Shown here piece after piece: positions 54,560-63,128 of a stretch of 63,128 nt of DNA (position 1 is its first letter; each line of letters starts with the position of its first letter). A program made the translations under genes and the position numbers. Source of the stretch: Chara braunii (Eukaryota; Streptophyta; Charophyceae; Charales; Characeae); the NCBI GenBank assembly GCA_003427395.1, contig BFEA01000018.1, forward strand, positions 4,237,086-4,300,213, written 5' to 3'. The notes under the pieces are model-generated. The model was given only the letters and a program-made list of their open reading frames with translations. It searched no databases and was not told where the DNA came from.

Positions 54560-55310
54560 CTCGCCGTTCAAAACGAGCGGCCACCCCTTTTCACAGAGTT
54601 GAACTAGAGTCAGGCTCAACAGGGTCTCCTCTTTTGCTGCACCAACGGGCGCTCGTATGTGGGCGCGACAATGAACTCAATTCAAGTGCCTAGAAACGAT
54701 GACAACCCGTTTTAAAAAACGAACGGGCGCCATAACCATTGGAATTGACAAAAACAAAAATTAAAAGAAGCAAAAAAAAAAAAAAAAAAAGGAAAAAAAC
54801 AACAACAACAACTGAGAATGAAACGTTGACTTACCTGTGAGGTTGCCCATCAGAACGGGCGCCTGCTACCACATTTGAAGTACCATAAGGCCAACCTCCA
54901 AGTTGACAATTCTTATGTCCTCTCTCTCTCTCTCTCTCTCCCTCTCTCCCTCTCTCTTTGTGTCGCGCGCGTATTTGTGCAGAGAGTACTTCATAACTCA
55001 AGTACAAGGTCCCAAACCCAAACTCGAATATAGTCGCGCTTCCGTGGTAGATTCATGCGCTTTTGCTCAACCCACAGTAGAAAAATCCAGACCGTTTGTC
55101 GAAACGAACGGACTCTTCTAAAAAGAAAAAGAAAATCTAAAAAAAAAATAACGAATCGAAAAAGAAAATCTAACTGAACAAATATAAAGCAAATCTAAAT
55201 AAAAGAAGAAACCTTGAAAAAATCTATAAAAATAAATAAATAAATAAATTAACACTTACCTCGTTGCAAAACAAACGGTCGCCCGTTTTAAACGGGCACT
55301 TGCAACTGTT
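54560..55310. repeat. dispersed AACGRGCGSC motif cluster
   Basis: Variants of AAAACGAACGGGCGCC occur at about 54571, 54643, 54718, 54853, 55100 and 55267-55296, the last as the palindrome-like CGGTCGCCCGTTTTAAACGG. Spacing is irregular, so it is not a simple tandem array. A (CT)n run is at 54919-54958 and poly-A-rich DNA at 54770-54800. Confidence 0.5.
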
Positions 55311-55371
55311 GATGGGGACACTAAGTCCCCTCACTTCCAGCGACGCCACTTGTCGCTTCAAATTTAGTTAG

Positions 55372-55708
55372 GTTTTTTTTTTTTTTTTTTTCATTTTTTT
55401 AAAATTTCATTGGCTTCGGCAACGGTCACTTCGCGTCGTGGTCTACCCACGAGCTCTTGAAATACAAACTCGAGTTTTGTCCCTGTCGGGATCGAAAATA
55501 AATTTGAACCATTTCTCGATTTATGTGTGTCATCCTTGCGCAGGGGCCATGCGATCTCGACCTCGCGATCTCTGAGATCTTGTGATCGACTGCGTCTTTT
55601 CAGAAAGGGCAGCTCCAAAAGGAGCTAGCCCAGTGCTGCAGCACGCTGGATTCGATCCCGGTTTCTGTGGGTAAAAGTCAAGTACTGTAACCAACTGTGC
55701 TGACTCCT
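55372..55708 (-). mobile_element. tRNA-derived SINE with poly(A) tail
   Basis: On the minus strand it begins GTCAGCACAGTTGGTTACAG (A box) and continues to GGGATCGAATCC (B box) about 35 bases later. It ends, ~335 bp on, in a long A tract (seen as T at 55374-55396). The tRNA part is degenerate in the anticodon stem, so this is not a functional tRNA. A clear target-site duplication was not found. Confidence 0.65.
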
Positions 55709-55729
55709 ATCACGACAGTGATAGGAGCA
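55706..55729. repeat. perfect 10 bp-stem hairpin at the SINE head
   Basis: CTCCTATCAC and GTGATAGGAG flank the 4-base loop GACA, immediately upstream of the SINE start. Confidence 0.85.
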
Positions 55730-55769
55730 ACGTTTCTATAAGAAGAGTTTAGCCTTTGGATCCCTCATG

Positions 55770-55844
55770 CCTGTGGCATTGCAGGTACTGCCTGCCTGAG
55801 GCCTTGCAGGCCCTGCCTGCCTGTGGCCCTGCAGGCCTCGCCTG
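55770..55844. repeat. 25 bp tandem repeat, three units
   Basis: CCTGTGGCATTGCAGGTACT, CCTGAGGCCTTGCAGGCCCT and CCTGTGGCCCTGCAGGCCTC, each followed by GCCTG or similar, start at 55770, 55795 and 55820. Each unit contains a TGCAGG core. Confidence 0.85.
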
Positions 55845-56378
55845 CGTGCCTGTCTGTCGCTTTACAGTGGATGGTTGTCCATCCACGACTTCAGGGTCAC
55901 TCAACTGGTAAGCCTCGGCATCGGCCTGCTGGCCCCGCCTGACTCGAGGTCAACCCCCGCGGCCCAGGAAATAAAAATAATAAGAAAAACTTCACATTCC
56001 TTCCGCGCCGCGACCCCATGCCTAGCGCGACCGTTCTTTTTAGCCTACCTAGGCGCTGAATCGCGTGACTGCTAAGCCGCTCGCCATTATTTTAGGTAGG
56101 ATAGATCTAACTTTGGCATTCCCATGTCCGCACGCTTCTTTGACCTCAACAAAAGCAAAGCACTGACAGTTACTTCGCTATTCTCGGGCGCCACAAGCGT
56201 CTGAACTAAAGGTTAAAAACTTTTAGTCTCTCAGTCATAGGTCAGGTTTGAATGAACTTTTGGCAAACGTCGGTCTCATCAATTCCTTGAATTCAACGAA
56301 ATAGTCGAACAACGTCCGACATTTAAAATCCCTGGCAAATACAAGGGTATTCGCCTCGACACCGGCTACACAAGGAAT

Positions 56379-57905
56379 GACTATTTTCATTCAATGGATT
56401 AAGAGACTACTCTTTAACCCGCGAACTCCTTGTAGTGAGTTGGCATGGGAACAAATAAGATGATTAGTTCCAGAGACCTCAGATAATATACATCCAATGA
56501 CATGATTAGAAAAAAAATCAAGGTCTATTCCTAGGAAGTTGTCAAGGGAGGTAGGGGACCAAGCTATCTCAGAACAAAATGCAGTCAGAATGGACCTGAG
56601 TAAGGACCCGTTTTGGCCTAACCTGTTAAAAACTTGGAGAAGGCATCCCCTACCAGATAAGGTGGTCCAAACAGATGGGAAAAAGTGTCTCAACAACCTC
56701 TACAAGGACACATACTCCATTGTATGGACTCACCGTGGAAAAGTTGAAACAGTGACGATATTGTCATCATTCAGTGAAGCACTAGAACAAGTCATTAAAT
56801 TTATCCCTTTGGACTGGATTAGGATCCTCAGAAAATGACCTAAGTTGGAAGATGGAGTTTGTATTAAATCAAGCTGCTTTGATTGAAAATATATTACAAA
56901 TCAATCCCAATGGTGAAATCTTATTGGTCCTATACAGGTTACCACATGATTATACAATAGAACCTAATCCTAAGGAAAAAACTAGATGGGTTGATGGGGA
57001 GCAAGTTTTTAGGATCAGAGTCATGAAGCGAATGACTGACTTTTAAACACAGTATCCAATGCTTGACACTAGATCCCAAGAACTGGGTTTGGACTGCGCC
57101 AGAAAGAAGAGGTCGCAGATATAAAGGAATGCTTCACACCTTGTTTGTCAAATCAGCATATTGTATGTTGAGACCTAACATAAATATAAAAGACAGGGTA
57201 GAGGACAAATGGATGAAGCAATTAAATTTAAGCAAAGAAGTTCTCAAGCCAATTAAATGGTTCCGGAACATGAAATCTAAACCTACCAAAGTAACCTCCT
57301 TACAATGGCAAATTGAACACCGATGTCTGCCTACCAATAATTGGTTGATTAGTAGAACGACATTGGAACAAAAAAAAGGATAGTTGTCCCCTTGTGTCGT
57401 TTCTGTAGATCTGCTTTTCCAGTAAGAACAATCCTTGAAACAATTGAACATATCTTCCTACAATGCCCAGGGGCTATTTGGCTGTAGAGATGGTGGGATA
57501 GGATTTGAGACACATTGGGAACCAGCTGCCAGTGGCCCTGGGATTGGAAGGCCATTCTGCTGGAATTCCGGGTACCAGAACCATATGATGAGTTCACATA
57601 TAACTTATTCACGATTGGAAGAAGAGGGGTACTCTGGGCCATATGGAGGAGAAGATGTACCTATGAGATGAAAGGGGCAAGGTTAGATGGTCCTGAATTC
57701 ACAGACTCAATCAAACAACAAATTCAAATAGTGATAAGGACACAGTGGGATAATGTCAAGGATAAAATTCAGGACTTACACTCAGATAGTGAAATCCGGA
57801 ACCATATTAAAAAATTCAGCCGCAATTGGCTTGGGGGCCCACAAGGGGGGGAAATTGGCCAGGTCAAGAGGAAAGAGAGTGAGAGCGAAGAGGCTGAAGG
57901 TGTAA
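56379..57905 (+). pseudogene. LINE copy 2, ORF2 part B (C-terminal region and zf-RVT)
   Basis: Resumes the frame lost at 51107: IQWIKRLLFNPRTPCSELAWEQI, then DPFWPNLLKTWRRHPLPDK, DPKNWVWTAPERRGRRYKG, LQWQIEHRCLPTNNWLISRT. The zf-RVT zinc finger CRFC..ETIEHIFLQCPG..LWRWWDRI lies at about 57402-57505, then GRRGVLWAIWRRRCTYEM and FSRNWLGGPQGGEIGQV at the C-terminus. It matches LINE copy 3 throughout. Several stops (for example after the WDRI motif) and frameshifts are present. Confidence 0.85.
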
Positions 57906-58259
57906 GTATTTATTTTATTTTTTATTATTATTATTTTTTAACAGAAACATTCACGTCGGTGGTAGCGGTGCTGATAAGAGCAGACACCACTACCACTCGG
58001 GGAAAGGCTCCATCTATTGGTGGGGAGCATCACCTGCTGGAAAGTGGGTCCAGCGTCCCCTGAACATATGAAACAATGTGATCAGAAAGCATCAAGAGGA
58101 CTAGTCCTACCGACATTGATTACCCTGGAGACCAGGGGATTAACCGAGCAGGGCACTCGGTATACTCTGTCTATTAGAAGACGCCTAGATCGTGGGATTG
58201 GCTGGGATTGACAAGGGTAGGGAACCTCTTCACCTCATACACGACGCCAGATAATTACT
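57906..58259. other. gap between two convergent LINEs
   Basis: T/A-rich run at 57906-57945, then 300 bp with no recognisable gene. It probably contains the 3' UTRs and ends of both LINEs. Confidence 0.5.
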
Positions 58260-61200
58260 GCAGTTTACTAGCTCCTCTACTCCCTACCAACTCCCGAGAA
58301 CTGTCGACTGGGAACCCATGCAACCACTGCCTTTCGACCATAAATTGAGAATGCCTGAAGCCAACAAGGGCAGTGGCAGTGAGGACTGTTGAAAATATTA
58401 GGACTGATGTTGACACCTGCGGACTCCTACCCAGTCTCTCTCTCATCTATCAACCCTCTCTCCCAAACCAGTCCAGGCCAACTATACTATTTGAGGGGGG
58501 GGGGAAGAGATCGGGGAATTCATGGGCAGGTTTCAATGGGATAGTTACATCTATCCTTGTCCAGTTGTTGAACAGGAGCCGGTAGTTCCTGACCATTCCC
58601 TCCCCAGTTCCCTGTCCGCCGTTCCATTCCACTCTCCCTATCCTCCCCCCTTTGTCCCCCCCCAGCCAGCTGGATGAAAAGTGAAGGATCTTGCGTTGAA
58701 TATCTTGTTTTGAGATTAGCGTTTGTATCTGAGCTTTAGCACTTTCCCATTTTGCAGCGATCTCTGTTTGGATCTGTTGTTGGATACTGTCGACAAAGTC
58801 CGGACCGTCTAGTCTAACCTGTTCCATTTCACAGGTACATTGCCGCCTCAAGAGGGCCCAGAGGACCGCCCTGCGTCCCAGTTTGAACATGTTACTGGTG
58901 AAGTCGTCCGTCCCCACCTCGGACCATACTTCACAGAGCAGAGCTTTCCAATCCCACGGCCATGGGGCTAGTGTTTCGAGTTGGCTCCAAATTCTATCCC
59001 ACCATCTCCACAGCCAGATTGCACACGGGCACTGCAGGAATACATGCTCGATGGTTTCAGGCCGTTTCCTGGATGGAAATGCATCGGTGCACAGTCTACA
59101 CCATGGTAGAGCCTTTCCCATTTGCTCCAACCGTGTCCTATTTATGAGCCAGTCGTTGGTGGGGAGGCAGCGGTGCTCTATCTGCCATTGCATCGAAGCA
59201 ACATTGGCAGGCTTTTCTTTGACCAGATTAAACCATTTAATTGTCCTCAGGGCGGCTTTACTCACATTCAGATGTCTCATCCAACGGCTCTCCACCTGGT
59301 CACGCAGGTTTATTCGTGGCCTGAGAAACCTGTAGGTTGCTTTAACGGATAAACCGTACAGGGATTGTGTAAATGTCCTGCCATTATACGAAGGTGATGA
59401 CTATTTCCACTCTGCCAGGTCGAAAGCCAGACATTGTACTGAAACTTGTGGAAGGTAAGCTATCAACTGTTCTTTTTCCTGCAGAACTCTAATTCTAAAT
59501 AGCTCTTCTTTCGGGAAGATCATTGTCTCCTCCGGGTGCTTTTTTCGGATTTCGTTATTCCATCTCACCTGGTGGAGATCGACCTGCACCATTTTATTTG
59601 AGATGTTTTGCCTGATCGTGCCTACCTCCCCGGGACGTTCCTTGAAGGCTACCCAGTCTTCTTGTTGTAAGGAGGGACCTTTCCTAAGGATCTTCTATGG
59701 GGATTTTGTCTCAAGTCTTCTAGAGACTCCGCCAGGTGGTGGCAATAGCGCAGTTTCCCCCTTAGCTGCCCCGGGCTGAACCACTCTCTTTTGTCTGTAT
59801 CCCAAATGTCCTTGATCCTTGTTATTCCTTATTTGACCCAGCTTCGCCAGGGTGTATCACTGCAGTGGAGGGTCTGCCCCTTGGAGTCCACTAGCCATCT
59901 GTTCCCAAAGAGCGGTTGTCGAGCGACCTCCTTCCATCTCATAGGTGGGTTTTTATCCGGTAGGGGGAGACTCCTCCACACCCCCAGGAGAGCCGGCCAA
60001 AAGGCGTCATTCCGCAGGTCGTCCCTCGCTGCTTGTCTGGGGGAGGCAGGGGAGGGGTTGCCCTGTTGCATGGATGTTTTCTTGGGGATCGACCATCCTC
60101 TGTTCTCCAGCCACATTAGCGGATCGCACTCCGCCGATGTTTATGGTGCCAGGCGGGAAATCTGTTCCAGTGCCAGCCCTCTCCATGGCGTCTCGGGACA
60201 TAATAGGAGTCTCTTGAGCCATTGTATTGTAAGGGCTCTAGTTTGTATCATGGGGTCAATAATGCCTAGTCCTCCTTTAGCTTTGGGTTGAATTATGGAG
60301 TGTCACGCCACCCTGCTGATAACGTTTTGGTACTCATGGTTTCCTCTCCACAAAAAGGCCGCAATCTAGCGTTGCAAGGGGCGGAGGGCGTTCTTATCGA
60401 GCGCCCAGATAGCCGATTTGTACCACATAGTGGCAAGGACGACGTTGTTGACCACCAATGAACGTGCAAATAGGGATGTGTGCTTATCCCGCCATTGGGT
60501 CATTTTCTCCAGCGGGGGTTTGGAGATCCATTCATTGTTCGTAGATGGTTTGCCTTCGGCTGTTAGTATGACCCCCAACACTTTGATTGGGGCAACCCGA
60601 GGGAGCCGTTTGACCTTAGGGTGCTCCGGGGGTTTTACCTCCTCATGGTGGATCCACCACCCTTGAGTCTTGTTTCCCCAATTTACCGTCATGTCAGAAA
60701 GTTTGCAGAACAAGTCCATCATGTGCTGGATTCCAGCCATTGCCTCCCTTGATGCATCGACCATGAGAGTCAGGTCGTCTGCAAAGAGGGAGCACACCGG
60801 GATCGCTTCCTGCGGGATCGAGGATGCTTGTATTTTCTTGATGTCCTTGTGTGTTCTCAAGTTGGCGACCAGGGCCTCCATGACTATGACGAAGAGGTAG
60901 GGGGCGATTGGGTCGCCCTGCCTCACCGACCTTTGGAGCTCAATGGGGGGGACTAAGTTTCCATTTACCATTACCCTGGTCGTTGCGTTTTCATGTAGGA
61001 TCCTTACCAATCGACGAAAGCACTAACCGAAATTAAGCTTTTCTAGGCACTTGTCCAGGAACAGCGAATCTACATGGTCATATGCCTTTTCAAAGTCAAT
61101 GAATATGATGGCTGCGTTGTGTTTTGACTGCCTTGTAAGTTAATCATTTCATTGACCAAAAGTATATTGTCCTGGATGTTCCTGCCTTGTATGAACCCCG

Positions 61201-63088
61201 TCTGGTCGGGGTGTATGATTTGCGTCATGACGGGCGTCAGCCGATTTGCCAGGGCTTTCGCTATTAGCTTGTAAACCACGGTGAGTAGTGTGACAGGCCT
61301 GTAGTTTCGAATGTTAGTTTTGTCCCCCTTCTTGTATAGGAGGGTTAGCACACCTTGGCTTACAATTTCCCCGGTGCGGCCTGTTTCCCAGACCGCGTGA
61401 AAGAAGTCCATAAGGTCTTGTGATATGCATGGCCACAGGGTCTCCCAAAACTCCTTAGGTAATCCATCAATACCTGGAGTCTTTTCCACTTCCATTTGTG
61501 TCAGAGTTGTCCATATTTCGTCTTTTGTTAGAGGGTTGTCCAAGGCGTCTCTCTCTGCTGGTCAGTGAGCGCACGGTTAAGAGGTTGGAGAAAGACATCA
61601 ATTTCCTCCATACGCTGCGTGGCCTCCCGGTTCGCGCACCCTGAGGTGAAGAGGGACTGGTAGAAGTCTCTAGCTATTTTAATACACTCGGCTGTGGAGG
61701 TGTATAATGGCCCCTGCGCGCGCGCGGGGTCCTCCAGGGCCTCAATTACGGTTCTCCCGGTCCTAACCTTGGCCTTGGCGAAGAATTTTGCCTCCATTAC
61801 GCCCTCCGTGTTGTGCCTGGAGAGCCTCCCCCGGACTCTGACTCCTTGCCATCGGTGCTCCATGTAGCCCAGAAGGCGGGCTTCCAGTTCCTGAATGTCA
61901 TTGGTGAGCTGTAATAATTTCTGGGTATCCGTTGTTACTTCCTCTTCTTGTTGAAGTTGTTGAAGTTGGAGCTGTAGGTTCATTTCGTCAGCGTACCTTT
62001 GCTTCGCAAGAAGCTTCGAATATTCATTGCACTTGCGGCTTAGAAAGGAAAGGCCGTTATTGAACCACACAATGGGGTCACTTACCTGGTTTCTCTGGTC
62101 CTGCCAGAAAGACCAGGTATCCTTAAGGTAGTCTTGAAAACGGTCTATTTTTAGGAGGGATGTATTCAGCTTATAAAAGCCCCTACCCTGGTCAGGTTTC
62201 TTCCGGAAGGAGAAGATGGTCATGCACATGGCATGATCCAGGCCGGGGTATGGGCTGCGGGGAAATATCTCTGCGATTTGGAGAGCCCCTTGTATTTCCT
62301 CCGAGGCCAGAATCAGGTCGATACGTGATTTCAAAGTTTTTTCCTGGCTGTTATTGCAGAAGCATGTGAAACAGCGGTCTGTGGGGAAATGCCTTCTAAA
62401 AGTGTCAAAGAGGTTGAGTGATTGGAGCAGTTCTGCAATACTTGTCTCGTCGTTTTGCACATACTGGGGACAGGGGGAGGGGATACTCCATCTGTCCAGC
62501 CAACGATCCGGGGCGGCGTTGAAGTCTCCCACCAGGATTGTCGGGATACCAGCTGGCAGTTTCTCTTTAAGTGACTCCAGGAATTTCTGTCGCACAGCCG
62601 GTTCGTTGGGGGCGTACACATTTAGTATACTCACCACTTCCAACTCCAACATCGCAAGTAAGTAGACCCACTTGCCTTCCTCCTGGTCTGCTTCCCAATT
62701 TAGCATTTCCACCTTCGTCTTTGGGGGGAGCCAAATTGCCACGCCCCCACTGCCAGGTTTGGGGGCGTGGGCCCTGAAGGCCTAATGCGGCCAGATTTCC
62801 TTGTGAATGTGGTTATGTGCCGGGTTGTTCATAAGGTGGGTTTCTTGCAGGCACACCACATCTGGCCACTCCCTCCCTTCCACCCCTCTGAGTTGGTCCA
62901 CTATCGCTTGTTTTTTAGGCTGCTTTGCAGAAGCCAAACCATTAACGTTCATAGAGCGTAAGTCCAGGTCAGCTTGTCGTTTGCTGAGTTTCAGGGTCTT
63001 GTCCTTACCGTATATCGCATCAATCACATTCATTGCTCTACCGGAATCGATGCGATGCAGGTGTGCTCGTTTTGTTTTGGTTCCCTAG
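58260..63088 (-). mobile_element. LINE copy 3, ORF2 almost complete
   Basis: Minus-strand non-LTR retrotransposon with endonuclease, RT and zf-RVT in order. ORF1, if it exists, lies beyond the right edge of the window. The 3' end lies between about 58260 and 58450. Confidence 0.85.
58450..63033 (-). pseudogene. LINE ORF2: endonuclease, reverse transcriptase, zf-RVT
   Basis: Endonuclease (63033-62200): MNVNGLASAKQPKKQAIVDQ, WPDVVCLQETHL, LVGDFNAAPDRW, SRIDLILAS and LDHAM, so the Asp/Asn and His catalytic residues remain. One TAG interrupts it at 62782-62784. Linker: GRGFYKLNTSLL and FLSRKCNEYSKLLAKQ. A frameshift lies at about 61530. RT: EVEKTPGIDGLPKEFWETLW, YRPVTLLTVVYKLIAKALAN, HPDQTGFIQGRNIQDNILLV, RQGDPIAPYLFVIVMEAL and the active site PVCSLFADDLTLM (about 60.79 kb). 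Stops occur near 61027, 60368 and in 59.4-60.3 kb. C-terminal zf-RVT: CRLC..ETIEHVFLQCP (about 59.1-59.0 kb). Family role is target-primed reverse transcription; this copy is inactive but the best preserved in the window. Confidence 0.88.
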
Positions 63089-63096
63089 TTTGGTTG

Positions 63097-63122
63097 TTGT
63101 GTTTTTTTTTTTTTTTTTTTTT
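63097..63122. repeat. T homopolymer at the window edge
   Basis: About 24 T in a row, upstream of LINE copy 3 in its own orientation (A tract on the minus strand). It may lie in the ORF1-ORF2 spacer or mark the tail of another element beyond the window. Confidence 0.9.
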
Positions 63123-63128
63123 AGAACG

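Larger units (their letters stand above)
51108..56378. mobile_element. ~5.3 kb insertion splitting LINE copy 2
   Basis: LINE sequence stops after GGLGIIDP (51107) and resumes with IQWIKRLLFNPRTP (about 56380). In the intact relative the two segments are joined by only ~10 residues. The insertion edges carry CCGTGTCGAG (51105-51114) and CTCGACACCGG (56355-56365), short inverted repeats. No transposase, RT or integrase is seen inside. It contains the repeats listed below and much low-complexity DNA. It may be a non-autonomous element or a composite of insertions. Confidence 0.5.

Noticed and set aside
57902-57944. Intron-like GTAAGT...TTTTTTAACAG at the end of LINE copy 2
   Set aside because: Only ~43 bp, and it follows the end of conserved LINE coding sequence; more likely part of the 3' UTR or T-rich tail.
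1-63128. CRISPR arrays, rRNA genes, bacterial-type operons
   Set aside because: None seen. Direct repeats are microsatellites, minisatellites or transposon copies, and all coding features are eukaryotic.

Overview
The window looks like nuclear DNA of a streptophyte (plant lineage). The evidence is one intact plant-type receptor-like cytoplasmic kinase, many decayed plant-style retroelements, long (CT)n/(GA)n microsatellites and two assembly gaps. A charophyte alga such as Chara is my best guess, but that is inference from gene style and repeat content, not from a species-specific marker. Only one host protein-coding gene is convincing: an intronless, probably N-myristoylated RLCK at 23745-25151 (+). 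Almost all other coding signal belongs to transposons.

Layout. 1-6.9 kb: AT-rich DNA with no gene, a (CT)n array and one copy of a ~200 bp inverted-repeat element whose second copy is at 16.15 kb. 6.9-8.5 kb: a tRNA-headed SINE and two head-to-head copies of a ~395 bp terminal-inverted-repeat element. 8.5-14.5 kb: a heavily decayed LINE (+) with ORF1, RT and zf-RVT remnants. 14.5-23.7 kb: small repeats, a 362 bp-spaced direct duplication, tRNA-like repeat modules, microsatellites and the first N gap. 23.7-25.2 kb: the kinase. 25.2-33.4 kb: simple repeats, three tandem arrays, two copies of a ~104 bp foldback element (a third lies at 16.5 kb), a TA-flanked MITE, a SINE with a clear target-site duplication, two kilobase-scale purine-rich tracts and the second N gap.

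33.4-45.7 kb: a Helitron Rep/helicase pseudogene (+) split by a 9.0 kb Ty3/gypsy retrotransposon on the minus strand. The latter has both LTRs, an initiator-Met primer-binding site, gag, protease, RT, RNase H, integrase and a chromodomain-like tail. The Helitron reading frame resumes directly after the insertion. 46.5-46.8 kb: a 144 bp fragment of an organelle-like ribosomal protein uL14 (rpl14) gene lies exactly between two 76 bp direct repeats. 49-57.9 kb: a LINE (+) with an in-frame 318 bp duplication of its RT palm, split by a ~5.3 kb insertion that carries a SINE, a 49 bp minisatellite and a foldback. 58.3-63.1 kb: a related, better preserved LINE (-) with endonuclease, RT and zf-RVT domains, facing the previous one tail to tail.

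There is no operon-like cooperation. The window is one signalling gene in a graveyard of nested mobile elements. The most unusual items are the uL14 fragment with its long flanking duplication, the precisely readable nested insertion into the Helitron, and several apparently non-autonomous inverted-repeat families.
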